This document shows, piece after piece, positions 42,855-51,543 of a stretch of DNA of 64,000 nt. The DNA is taken from the NCBI GenBank assembly GCA_965119665.1, contig OZ221974.1, positions 620,001 through 684,000 of the forward strand. Direction: 5' to 3'. A model generated the notes under the pieces. It made no database searches and was not told the DNA's origin. It saw only the letters and a program-made list of their open reading frames with translations. The position numbers and the translations under genes were made by a program. The stretch comes from Dialister sp900541485 (GTDB lineage Bacteria; Bacillota; Negativicutes; Veillonellales; Dialisteraceae). Every line of letters starts with the position of its first letter. Positions within the stretch are counted from its first letter, which is position 1.

Positions 42855-44384
42855 TTACAGCGGAATGTTTCCGTGTTTCTTAGCCGGATGTACTTCGTGT
42901 TTGGAAGCAAGCATCTTCAGAGCATTGATAACTACGGGACGAGAGTTTCTCGGATCAATAACTGCATCTACATAGCCGCGTTCTGCTGCTTTGTAAGGAG
43001 TTGCAAATTCATCCACGTATTCTTTTGTACGCTGTTCTTTCTCCGGATCTCTCTTGAAGATGATGTTAGCTGCGCCGGCAGGTCCCATAACAGCGATTTC
43101 TGCTGTCGGCCAAGCAAATACCTGGTCAGCACCCTGTTCACGGGAGCACATAGCGATGTAGGAACCGCCGTATGCTTTACGGAGAATAAGGGTAACCTTC
43201 GGAACGGTAGCTTCGCAGTATGCGAACAGCATTTTAGCGCCGTGGCGAATAACGCCGGCATATTCCTGCTGTTTGCCCGGGAGGAAGCCCGGTACGTCAA
43301 CTACGTTGAGAACCGGAATATTGAAGCAGTCGCAGAAACGGATGAAACGGGCAGCTTTATCGGATGCATTGTAGTCAAGGCAGCCTGCCATGAAGTTCGG
43401 CTGGTTGGCAATGATTCCGACGGTCTGTCCATCCATGCGGCAGAAGCCTGTGATAATGTTCTTAGCCCATTCTTTTGCCACATCGTAGAATTCACCGTTA
43501 TCAACGATTGATTTGATTACATCATACATATCATATGGTGCATTGGAGTTTTCCGGCATAATGGTATCAAGAGCCGGGTCCGTACGGCAGGGATCATCAC
43601 CGGTTTCTACAATCGGTGCATCTTCCATGTTGTTGCTCGGTAAGAAGGAGAGCAGATAACGAATCTGTTTAATGCAGTCTTCGTCATTTTCAGCTGCGAA
43701 CTGAGCAACGCCGGATGTACGGTTATGTGTCATAGCTCCGCCAAGAGCTTCAGCGGTAATTTTTTCGCCGGTGACAGATTCAACTACAGCCGGTCCTGTA
43801 AGGAACATCTGGGATGTACCTTTAACCATGTAGATGAAGTCGGTCAGTGCCGGGGAGTATACAGCGCCGCCTGCAGATGGTCCCATGATAGCGGAAATCT
43901 GAGGAATAACACCGGATGCAATGGTATTGCACCAGAAGATTTTGCCGTAGCCGGAAAGTGCGTCTACTGCTTCCTGGATACGAGCTCCGCCGGAGTCGTT
44001 CAGGCCTACGCAAGGAGCACCTACCTTGAGAGCCAATTCGTTTACGTGAACGATTTTAGCTGCATGCATTTCGCCCAGGGATCCGCCTTCTACTGTGAAG
44101 TCCTGTGCAAATGCAAATACGAGTCTGCCGTCAACAGTACCATAACCTGTAACAACACCTTCGCCCGGAAGATCTTTCTTTTCCTGGCCGAAGTTGTAGC
44201 AACGGGATTTAACGAGCGCGTTGACTTCTACGAAAGAGCCTTCATCAAAGAGAAGAGCAAGTCTTTCACGAGCAGTCAGCTTGCCTTTTTCGTGCTGTTT
44301 TGCAACACGTTTTTCACCACCCATAGCCTCAACATGAGCGAGGTTCTTATGGAGAAGTTCAATTCTTTCTGCAACAGTTGCCAT
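42855..44384 (-). CDS. mmdA: Methylmalonyl-CoA decarboxylase alpha (carboxyltransferase) subunit
   Basis: Transfers CO2 from (S)-methylmalonyl-CoA to biotin, giving propionyl-CoA. The 509-residue protein is of the PccB/MmdA family: FDEGSFVEVNALV, the oxyanion loops GGARIQEAVDALSGYGKIF and the GVIRHGAKMLFAY / RKAYGGSYIAM region. With neighbouring carrier and anchor subunits the decarboxylase role is preferred over a biotin carboxylase-coupled propionyl-CoA carboxylase. GGAGGTG precedes the ATG. Confidence 0.93.
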   Translation of the reverse strand: MATVAERIELLHKNLAHVEAMGGEKRVAKQHEKGKLTARERLALLFDEGSFVEVNALVKSRCYNFGQEKKDLPGEGVVTGYGTVDGRLVFAFAQDFTVEGGSLGEMHAAKIVHVNELALKVGAPCVGLNDSGGARIQEAVDALSGYGKIFWCNTIASGVIPQISAIMGPSAGGAVYSPALTDFIYMVKGTSQMFLTGPAVVESVTGEKITAEALGGAMTHNRTSGVAQFAAENDEDCIKQIRYLLSFLPSNNMEDAPIVETGDDPCRTDPALDTIMPENSNAPYDMYDVIKSIVDNGEFYDVAKEWAKNIITGFCRMDGQTVGIIANQPNFMAGCLDYNASDKAARFIRFCDCFNIPVLNVVDVPGFLPGKQQEYAGVIRHGAKMLFAYCEATVPKVTLILRKAYGGSYIAMCSREQGADQVFAWPTAEIAVMGPAGAANIIFKRDPEKEQRTKEYVDEFATPYKAAERGYVDAVIDPRNSRPVVINALKMLASKHEVHPAKKHGNIPL

Positions 44385-44458
44385 TCTTACACCTCCAAAA
44401 ATATTGGTCCCTTTACGGGGACGTCCCTATTATAGCATAGGGACCGATCTTTATGCTA

Positions 44459-44896
44459 TTAGAAAGACGGGCCGCCGGGGCGTTCTGTCAGTTCCAGCAA
44501 AAGGCCGGTTGCTTTCGGATGCATAAATGCAATGTGGCAGCCGCCAGCACCGATTCTGAATTTCTTGTCGAGCTTAGCTTCATCCGGAAGAGCAGCCAGT
44601 GCTTCAACAATGTTGTCTACGCGGAGTGCTACATGCTGGAAGCCGTTTTTGCCGCCGTTTTTAGCGATGTAACGAGCAATCGGGCCGTCCGGAGTGGTGG
44701 AACCTAAGAATTCCAGTTCGCACGCTTCACTCTGTGCGGACGGTTTGAAGAAGCTTGTTGTAACATGCTGTTCTTCAACTGTTTCATCAGGCATGGACGG
44801 TTCCAGGTTCAGCAGATCTTTCATCTGTTTTTTGATCAGTTCCAGATCATTAACTGCCACACCGACGTGGTCAACACACAATACTTTGAATGCCAT
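44459..44896 (-). CDS. mce: Methylmalonyl-CoA epimerase
   Basis: Interconverts (R)- and (S)-methylmalonyl-CoA, linking the mutase to the decarboxylase. The 145-residue protein has the vicinal oxygen chelate fold with metal-ligand segments DHVGVAVND, FQHVALRVDN and LLELTERPGG. AAAGGAGG precedes the start. It lies 18 nt behind meaB copy 2. Confidence 0.95.
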   Translation of the reverse strand: MAFKVLCVDHVGVAVNDLELIKKQMKDLLNLEPSMPDETVEEQHVTTSFFKPSAQSEACELEFLGSTTPDGPIARYIAKNGGKNGFQHVALRVDNIVEALAALPDEAKLDKKFRIGAGGCHIAFMHPKATGLLLELTERPGGPSF

Positions 44897-44914
44897 AATA
44901 ATTCCTCCTTTGAA

Positions 44915-45853
44915 TTATTTAAATATATTTCCCACGATAGAATCAACGACTGTGAACGGATCTGTTTCGCGTTCATAGACTTGTTCTACGTAGTCAGCAA
45001 ATTTACCCGTTTTTACGACAGTATCCATCACATAACGGGTGATATGACCGTGAATCATCTCAATCATTTCAGAACGTGCACGTTCCCGTCTACGTTCCTC
45101 CAATAAACCTGATTCTTCGAGATATTTACGGTGTTCGCCCAAGGATTTTACGACGTCTGCGACGCCTTCGTCCTTGTTCGCAATCGTTCTTTCAATCGGA
45201 GGACGCCAGTTCTGGGCTTCGCCCAAATCAAGCATCATTTCGATTTCTACATTCAAACGATCTGCACCGTCACGATCACATTTATTAATGCAGAATACAT
45301 CCCCGATTTCAAGGATGCCTGCTTTAATAGCCTGAATATCGTCACCCAGTCCGGGTACGAGCACAACAAGTGTTGTATCCGCATTCTTTACGATATCTAC
45401 TTCTGATTGCCCTACGCCTACTGTCTCGATGAATATAACATCAAGCCCGAAAGCATCCATCAGTTTGACTGCATCAGCAGTTTTTCTGGATAAACCCCCA
45501 AGACTGCCGCGAGTACCCATACTGCGGATATATACACCTTCATCCAGTGTAAGGTCATTCATTCTGATACGGTCGCCAAGAATGGCACCGCCGGAGAATG
45601 GAGAGGTTGGATCAATAGCTACGATACCAACTGTTTTGCCCTGTTTTCTGTATTGCTTAATCAGCGCGTCTGAAAGTGTGCTCTTACCCGCACCGGGTGC
45701 ACCTGTAATTCCGATGACCTGTGCGCGACCGGTATGGTGATAGATATCTTTCATTATATCTTCCCAGCCGTCACGTTCGTCTTCAACGATGGTGATTGCT
45801 CTCGCTAAGGCACGTTTGGATCCATCCCAAAAATTTTTCATTGAGAATCCCAT
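44915..45853 (-). CDS. meaB: Methylmalonyl-CoA mutase-associated GTPase MeaB, copy 2
   Basis: A 312-residue G-protein of the MeaB/ArgK family with P-loop GAPGAGKST, DPTSPFSGGAILGDRIRM, ETVGVGQSE and NKCDRDG. It is shorter than copy 1 and lacks its N-terminal extension. Start at 45853 has AAAGGCGG upstream; the frame extends 22 codons further without a site. It sits directly after the cobalamin-binding subunit gene and presumably serves the split mutase. Confidence 0.94.
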   Translation of the reverse strand: MGFSMKNFWDGSKRALARAITIVEDERDGWEDIMKDIYHHTGRAQVIGITGAPGAGKSTLSDALIKQYRKQGKTVGIVAIDPTSPFSGGAILGDRIRMNDLTLDEGVYIRSMGTRGSLGGLSRKTADAVKLMDAFGLDVIFIETVGVGQSEVDIVKNADTTLVVLVPGLGDDIQAIKAGILEIGDVFCINKCDRDGADRLNVEIEMMLDLGEAQNWRPPIERTIANKDEGVADVVKSLGEHRKYLEESGLLEERRRERARSEMIEMIHGHITRYVMDTVVKTGKFADYVEQVYERETDPFTVVDSIVGNIFK

Positions 45854-45947
45854 AGATACACCGCCTTTCGAAAGAGTGAATATAGTGGCAGCGGGGCCAC
45901 ATAATGCAGCCCCGTGCAACTATAGAGCTTTTGTTAATCAGTATTGA

Positions 45948-46340
45948 TTATACGTTAGCTTTGATAAAGTCGATAATTTCCTTGGTCGGAGTTCCGGGTG
46001 TAAAGATTGCTTTTACACCGGCTTCTTTAAGACCGGGGATATCACCGGCAGGAATTACACCGCCGCCGATTACAAGAACATCTTCCATTCCTCTTGCCTT
46101 CAGTGCTTCTACAACTTCCGGGAAAAGGGTGTTATGAGCACCGGACAAAAGACTCAGTGCTACTACGTTAACGTCTTCCGCATCAGCTGCTTCCACAATC
46201 TGCGGAACAGTCTGGCGAAGACCTGTATAAATAACTTCCATACCTGCATCGCGAAGTGCACGAGCTACTACTTTTGCACCGCGATCATGTCCATCGAGGC
46301 CCGGTTTTGCAACAAGAACTCTGATACGTTTATCTGCCAT
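45948..46340 (-). CDS. mcmA2: Cobalamin-binding small subunit of the split methylmalonyl-CoA mutase
   Basis: A 130-residue stand-alone B12-binding domain: KPGLDGHDRGAKVVA (lower ligand His18), LSLLSGAHNTLF (Ser-Gly loop) and VIGGGVIPAGD. It completes McmA1, which lacks this domain, as in archaeal and some bacterial mutases. GGAGGTATATAACT stands before the ATG. All residues lost in the orphan protein at 41420 are kept here. Confidence 0.95.
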   Translation of the reverse strand: MADKRIRVLVAKPGLDGHDRGAKVVARALRDAGMEVIYTGLRQTVPQIVEAADAEDVNVVALSLLSGAHNTLFPEVVEALKARGMEDVLVIGGGVIPAGDIPGLKEAGVKAIFTPGTPTKEIIDFIKANV

Positions 46341-46373
46341 AGTTATATACCTCCAGAAATATTTTAGTTAGGA

Positions 46374-48020
46374 TTAAAGAGTGTTGTGTGCTTTGTATTC
46401 GCCGAATACTTTACGGAGAACTCCGCAAATTTCGCCGAGTGAGCAGTAAGCACGTACGCAGTCAAGGATAACCGGCATAAGGTTTACGGATTCATCAGCA
46501 GCAGCTGCTTCGAGCTTCTTCAGTTCTTCCTGAACCTTTGCGTTATCACGTTCTGCCTTAACTTTAGCCAGCTTGTTCTTCTGGAATTCGCCTGCCGATG
46601 CATCAACCTTCAGGAGGCCTTCAACCGGAGCTTCTTCCATGGTGAACTTGTTGACGCCGACAATTGTCTTTTCGCCGGATTCAACAGCCATCTGCCAAGC
46701 GTAAGCAGATTCCTGGATTTCCTTCTGGATATAACCTTTGTCAATAGCTTCTACTGCGCCGCCCATTTCATCAATCTTGCGGATGTATTCTTTAGCTTCC
46801 GCTTCGATTGCATTGGTCATAGCTTCTACATAGTAAGAGCCGCCGAGCGGATCAACTACGTCAGCCAGTCCGGATTCGTAAGCAACAATCTGCTGTGTAC
46901 GCAGAGCAACTGTTACGGATTCGGTTGTCGGCAAAGCGAGTGCTTCGTCGCGGGAGTTGGTGTGCAAGGACTGTGTTCCGCCCATAACTGCTGCTGCTGT
47001 CTGAAGAGCAACACGAACGATGTTGTTGTTCGGCTGCTGAGCGGTCAGCATGGAGCCTGCTGTCTGGGTGTGGAAACGCAGTTTCATGGACTTCGGATTT
47101 TCAGCGTGGAAACGTTCTTTGAGAATCGTAGCCCAGAGACGACGGGATGCACGGAATTTTGCAACTTCTTCAAGTACGTTGTTGTGAGCGTTCCAGAAGA
47201 AGGAGAGACGGCCTGCGAAATCATCAATCTTCATGCCTGCCTTAAGAGCAGCTTCGATGTAAGCGATACCGTCAGCAATGGTGAATGCAATTTCCTGTGC
47301 TGCAGTAGAACCTGCTTCACGGATATGATAGCCGGAAATGGAAATGGTGTTCCACTTCGGTACATTCTGGGAGCAGTATTCGAAAATGTTGGTAATTAAA
47401 CGCATGGACGGTTTAACCGGGAAAATATAGGTTCCGCGGGCAGCATATTCTTTCAGAATATCGTTCTGAATGGTGCCGCGAAGCTGATTAGCCGGTACGC
47501 CCTGCTTTTCAGCAACCGCAATGTACATAGCAAGCAATACGGATGCCGGTGCATTGATGGTCATGGATGTGGAAACTTTGCCCAAATCAATCTGGTCAAA
47601 AAGAATTTCCATATCTTTTAATGTATCGATTGCAACGCCTACCTTACCGATTTCACCGATAGCCATTTTGTCATCAGAGTCATAGCCGATCTGTGTCGGA
47701 AGGTCGAATGCGCAGGACAGACCGGATCCGCCGTTTGCAATCAGGTAACGATAACGTTTGTTTGATTCTTCAGCTGTAGCGAAGCCTGCGTACATACGCA
47801 TTGTCCAAAGACGGCCGCGGTACATTGTCGGCTGAACGCCACGAGTATATGGGTATTCCCCGGGGATGCCGAGATCTCTTTCATAGTCAAAACCTTCGAT
47901 ATCAAGTGGGGTGTACAGCTTGTTGTGTTTCAGGCCAACTCTTTCCGGAGTCTTTGCGTAAGATTTTGCGCAAGCAGCTTCGTATGCTTCAAGTTTGGCT
48001 TTCAGGGATTCGTTTGCCAT
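46374..48020 (-). CDS. mcmA1: Methylmalonyl-CoA mutase, split-type large subunit (barrel domain only)
   Basis: A 548-residue acyl-CoA mutase barrel without cobalamin domain. MRMYAGFATAEESN keeps the substrate Tyr and AARGTYIFPVKPSMR the Arg that in MutB-type enzymes binds the carboxylate, so methylmalonyl-CoA is preferred over isobutyryl-CoA. HTQTAGSMLTAQQPNNN and GGTQSLHTNSRDEALALPT follow the family. First gene of the seven-gene operon mcmA1-mcmA2-meaB-mce-mmdA-mmdD-mmdC, with a structured leader of about 235 nt. Confidence 0.94.
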   Translation of the reverse strand: MANESLKAKLEAYEAACAKSYAKTPERVGLKHNKLYTPLDIEGFDYERDLGIPGEYPYTRGVQPTMYRGRLWTMRMYAGFATAEESNKRYRYLIANGGSGLSCAFDLPTQIGYDSDDKMAIGEIGKVGVAIDTLKDMEILFDQIDLGKVSTSMTINAPASVLLAMYIAVAEKQGVPANQLRGTIQNDILKEYAARGTYIFPVKPSMRLITNIFEYCSQNVPKWNTISISGYHIREAGSTAAQEIAFTIADGIAYIEAALKAGMKIDDFAGRLSFFWNAHNNVLEEVAKFRASRRLWATILKERFHAENPKSMKLRFHTQTAGSMLTAQQPNNNIVRVALQTAAAVMGGTQSLHTNSRDEALALPTTESVTVALRTQQIVAYESGLADVVDPLGGSYYVEAMTNAIEAEAKEYIRKIDEMGGAVEAIDKGYIQKEIQESAYAWQMAVESGEKTIVGVNKFTMEEAPVEGLLKVDASAGEFQKNKLAKVKAERDNAKVQEELKKLEAAAADESVNLMPVILDCVRAYCSLGEICGVLRKVFGEYKAHNTL

Positions 48021-48034
48021 AAGTTCATCTTCCT

Positions 48035-48256
48035 CCTAAAAATATAAGTAAATGATGGAAGTTTTCATCCTCTTTTCATGAATGACAAGTGGCGACATTT
48101 TCTGTTCTTCTCACCTGTAAACTTCCCGGATGATTACCTCCTGTGTGAGGACTCACAAAGTCCCATAGCTGCAGTGCCGCATTTTTTGTCTTGTCACCGC
48201 AGCAGGACCTCTTGCGAAATCCATATATGATTCTGCCTTACGGCAGGTATCACCAT
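48035..48256 (-). ncRNA. Structured 5' leader of the mcm-mmd operon, family unknown
   Basis: Minus-strand pairings: TGAT-CTGCC-GTAA-GGCAG-ATCA directly after the start; GACAAG with CTTGTC about 100 nt apart, extended inside by GCGGC with GTCGC; GGACT-TTGTG-AGTCC; GATGGAAG with CTTCCATC-like at the 3' end (GATG-AAAACTT-CCATC). There is no cobalamin-aptamer core. It could be a new regulatory RNA or a stability element. Confidence 0.5.
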
Positions 48257-48261
48257 AGATT

Positions 48262-48289
48262 ATTATATAACACTGATAGTGTTTGTAAA
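48262..48289 (-). promoter_or_regulatory. Promoter of the mcm-mmd operon with palindrome in the spacer
   Basis: TTTACA (48289-48284), 16-nt spacer, perfect TATAAT (48267-48262). The spacer is almost entirely the palindrome AACACT-ATC-AGTGTT (48283-48269), a plausible operator for an unknown repressor. Confidence 0.75.
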
Positions 48290-48312
48290 GAAATATACGG
48301 GTAAATGCTCAA

Positions 48313-49869
48313 TTATTTCTTAAAAAGCATGGTTCCGTTTTCAGCCAGGCTCTTATGGAAATCAAATGCTTCCGCAAGGAGATGCGGTGTCTGGCTGTTG
48401 CCGTTAGCTGCACATGCTCTTTCGAAGTAGTCCATGAGCTGTGCTCTGTAGTCCGGATGAGCCACATTATTGATAATAAGCTTTGCTCTTTCCTTCGGAG
48501 ACAGTCCGCGAACGTCCGCAACACCCTGTTCGGAAATAAATACATGGGTATCATGTTCCGTATGATCTACATGGGAGCACATCGGAACAACTGCGGAAAT
48601 CTTTCCGCCTTTTGCCGTGCTGTGGCAGAAGAAGCAGGAAAGGAATCCGTTACGTGCAAAGTCACCGGATCCGCCAATGCCGTTCATCAGCTTTGTGCCG
48701 GATACATGGGTGGAGTTTACATGTCCGTAAACGTCCATTTCCAGAGCGGTGTTCATAGCAATAACACCGATACGGCGTGCTACTTCACCATTATTGGAAA
48801 TTTCCTGCGGGCGGAGAATAATCTTCTTGCTGTATTTTTCAACATTGTCATAGAAGCGTTTCAATCCGTCCGGGGACGGGGAGAGAGAAGTACCGGAAAT
48901 CATGTCAATCTTGCCTTCATCAATCAGATCGAACATGCCGTCCTGGATAACTTCCGTATATACAGTGAGATTCTTGAAATCAGAGTTTACAAGGCCGTTG
49001 ATAACAGCATTTGCCACGTTACCTACACCGGACTGCAAAGGAAGCAGGTTTTCCGGAAGTCTGCCCTGTTTAACTTCGTTTTTCAGGAAATCAACAAGGT
49101 TGTTGCCCATTCTAATAGCATCATCATCAAGCGGTGCGAGCGGGCGGGTTACGTCCGGCAGGTCGCAAGGAACGATAGCCACAATCTTTTCGGGGTCTAC
49201 CGGAATGTAGGTAGTGCCGATACGGTCACCGGTTTTCTTAATCGGAATCGGTTCACAGAAAGGCGGATTCTTACGCATGTAAATATCCGCCATGCCGTCT
49301 AATGCTTTCGGCTGGGTGGTGTTAACTTCTACGATAACTTTCTTTGCCGTATCAACAAATACGGGAGAGTTCCCGATAGCGGTTGTGGGTACAAGACCTA
49401 CTTTTCCGTTGTCATTTACAATTTTACAAACTTCAACGACTGCAAAATCCGGACCGGTTACACGTTCACCGTGTACATTGGTGAAGAAACCTGCGCGAAT
49501 CTGCTGTGCCACATGGCTCAGGTGCAAATCGAAGTAGTTGATAGTACCGGCATTGATGGCTTTTCTCAGGTTCGAATTGGTCTGGTAAGGCATACGGTCT
49601 CTGATACCATTTACGGCAACGAGTTCGGTATCAATCTGGGAACCTGTGGAAGCCCCTGTCCATATGTCTACCTGGAATGGAGTTTCTTTCATGCGTTCCG
49701 CTAATTCATGCATAGTGATTTTCGGATATCCGCAAGGCGTAAATCCGCTGATACCGAGGATATCGCCCGGCTGAATCATTCCTGCTGCCGTTTTAGCATC
49801 GCATACCTTTGCAAGAAGGTCTTTGTCCTCAATCCGGCTGAGGAATTCACTATCATTGGTGTCGATCAT
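48313..49869 (-). CDS. Succinate/acetyl/propionyl CoA-transferase (acetyl-CoA hydrolase family)
   Basis: Moves CoA between succinate and acetyl- or propionyl-CoA, closing the succinate-propionate cycle. The 518-residue protein is of the Cat1/ScpC family: GISGFTPCGYPK, LLPLQSGVGNVANAV, catalytic Glu in TEVIQDGMFDLID, and NGIGGSGDFARNGFLSCF. Start at 49869 has GGGAGG nine bases upstream; an ATG three codons earlier sits too close. It is monocistronic, directly upstream of the mcm operon on the same strand. Confidence 0.92.
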   Translation of the reverse strand: MIDTNDSEFLSRIEDKDLLAKVCDAKTAAGMIQPGDILGISGFTPCGYPKITMHELAERMKETPFQVDIWTGASTGSQIDTELVAVNGIRDRMPYQTNSNLRKAINAGTINYFDLHLSHVAQQIRAGFFTNVHGERVTGPDFAVVEVCKIVNDNGKVGLVPTTAIGNSPVFVDTAKKVIVEVNTTQPKALDGMADIYMRKNPPFCEPIPIKKTGDRIGTTYIPVDPEKIVAIVPCDLPDVTRPLAPLDDDAIRMGNNLVDFLKNEVKQGRLPENLLPLQSGVGNVANAVINGLVNSDFKNLTVYTEVIQDGMFDLIDEGKIDMISGTSLSPSPDGLKRFYDNVEKYSKKIILRPQEISNNGEVARRIGVIAMNTALEMDVYGHVNSTHVSGTKLMNGIGGSGDFARNGFLSCFFCHSTAKGGKISAVVPMCSHVDHTEHDTHVFISEQGVADVRGLSPKERAKLIINNVAHPDYRAQLMDYFERACAANGNSQTPHLLAEAFDFHKSLAENGTMLFKK

Positions 49870-50033
49870 TACTATCATCCTCCCAAAATAAATAAAATAT
49901 AAAAGTCCGCGGCTTCTTCATATTATTTATTTTATACCGCAGAACCTCTAGCCCGATAAACCGGTCAAGCATTTTGCTCCTGTCCGCCTGTATTTTCAGG
50001 TGTCATAAATTTCTTATGACCATTACCTTTTTA

Positions 50034-50042
50034 ATTATAGCA
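50034..50042 (-). promoter_or_regulatory. Extended -10 promoter of the CoA-transferase gene
   Basis: TGCTATAAT on the minus strand (50042-50034) without a good -35. The leader of about 160 nt contains hairpins GTCATAA-GAAA-TTTATGAC and CCTG-AAAATA-CAGG. Confidence 0.55.
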
Positions 50043-50155
50043 CACTTTTTCAGATCGTGTCGGAATAAACGCAGAACTCCTCTCATAAAATCCTTAACAG
50101 GTGTTATAAATTTTTCCTATTGGACAAACCGGGATTTTTATGAATAAAGAATATT

Positions 50156-51388
50156 TTATATTCCTTTTTCGGATTTCTCGGATATTCCTGATATACACAA
50201 GGCAGAAAGAAACCAGAAACAGAAGGAAACGGACCGGCTGAACAAGGGATAGTCGCTGATACCGTTCACTGCGGCAGACAAGCACAAAAGAATTCCCGAC
50301 AGTCCCAGTATACGTGATAAACCTTGCTTTTCTTTCCAAAGCTTCCACGAAATATATCCGTGCCCGAAGAAAAACGCAAAAAAGGAGAGCCCTCCCAAAA
50401 GACCGGTTTCTGCCGTGATATGGAGATACATATCATGGGCATGAAAAATAATGACCCCCGGTTCCTGAATGAAAAAATTATACTCCGGATAGGTAAGCCA
50501 GTAGCTCCCCCAGCCGATCCCGAGCAGAGGATGTTCTTCAATCATGGCAGCCGTACTTTCCCAGAGCGCAAAACGGAGCATTACGGATGTGTCCTCCCCC
50601 GAGAAAAGCGAGAGAACCCTTTCCGTGATTTGCCCGTGATAAAAAAACAGCACCAAAGGTATCAAAAGAAAAATAAGACCGAAACGTTTATCATAGAAAA
50701 CAGCAAGGCCCGCCACCATAGCCACCAGACTGATCCATGCTCCGCGGGAATATGTGAGAGCCAGACAAATCACGAGCGCTGCCAGGAAAATGGCAAGCCC
50801 TGCTTTTCTTTTCCTGTTCTCATCAAAAAAGAAAAAGGGAACGGCCGTGCTGATTACCATCAAAATATACGCACCGAAAAGGTTCGGGTTTTCCAAGGTG
50901 GAAAACATTCTTCTTTTCAACAGGGGAAAACGCTCGGGATCAACCCAGGCCTGTGCATTCAGATCATGAGTCATCACACCGATATCGGCATACTGGAAGC
51001 ACCCCCAAAGAATGACGCAAACCGCACCGGCAAAAAAAACGGCAAAGGCTCTCTTTTTTTCCTCTTCTGTCCGTATATAAGACAGAACAAGTACATATAA
51101 AGCAGCGTACATCAAGGGAAGAAAAAGCCAGTTAAAAAGAGAGAACCCGGTATCGACTGATGAAAACACCGACAAAAACGAGCAAATTAAAAATCCTGCA
51201 GCCGGCCATTTTAACGGACCGAATACAAGGTCCGTTTTCTTTTGTGAAATCATATGCCCTGCCGATAACAGAACGGCAGGAATGAGAGTTGCATATAATC
51301 CCACTGAGGTAAGCGGGAGCAGAAATATCGTAAGATAGAGGAAAATCAAAATATTTTTTTGTGAGCAGACACGGCTCAACGATTCCAT
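50156..51388 (-). CDS. O-antigen ligase family membrane protein
   Basis: A 410-residue protein with about 11 transmembrane segments and a periplasmic loop typical of the Wzy_C/WaaL family: TYSRGAWISLV, LRFALWESTAAMIEEHPLLGIGWGSY and the conserved HAHDMYLHITAETGLLG. It may ligate polysaccharide to lipid A-core or polymerise a surface glycan. It is not next to other glycan genes here. GGAGGAATGATTT precedes the ATG. Confidence 0.85.
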   Translation of the reverse strand: MESLSRVCSQKNILIFLYLTIFLLPLTSVGLYATLIPAVLLSAGHMISQKKTDLVFGPLKWPAAGFLICSFLSVFSSVDTGFSLFNWLFLPLMYAALYVLVLSYIRTEEEKKRAFAVFFAGAVCVILWGCFQYADIGVMTHDLNAQAWVDPERFPLLKRRMFSTLENPNLFGAYILMVISTAVPFFFFDENRKRKAGLAIFLAALVICLALTYSRGAWISLVAMVAGLAVFYDKRFGLIFLLIPLVLFFYHGQITERVLSLFSGEDTSVMLRFALWESTAAMIEEHPLLGIGWGSYWLTYPEYNFFIQEPGVIIFHAHDMYLHITAETGLLGGLSFFAFFFGHGYISWKLWKEKQGLSRILGLSGILLCLSAAVNGISDYPLFSRSVSFCFWFLSALCISGISEKSEKGI

Positions 51389-51467
51389 AAATCATTCCTC
51401 CATCACCTTAATTATATTTATTATATTAGATTACTTCTTCTTTTGCCACATGCTCTTATTTTTTGCA

Positions 51468-51514
51468 CAATAAAAGCTGCCGTACGCTACAGGTCCGACA
51501 GCTTTTATTTATTT
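51468..51514 (-). terminator. Terminator of the tig-clp-lon-engB cluster
   Basis: Stem AAAAGCTG-CG / CG-CAGCTTTT with a loop of about 13 nt and T-rich ends, below the engB stop. Confidence 0.75.
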
Positions 51515-51543
51515 TCTTCATGTTTATAATTTTTCCGCAACGG

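Noticed and set aside
42855..44384. mmdA as propionyl-CoA carboxylase beta subunit
   Set aside because: No biotin carboxylase gene is nearby, while OadG-like and biotin-carrier genes follow directly, which fits a membrane decarboxylase.
48035..48256. Cobalamin riboswitch in the mcmA1 leader
   Set aside because: Segments such as TGTCGCCACTTGTC superficially recall the core, but order and pairing do not match the aptamer.
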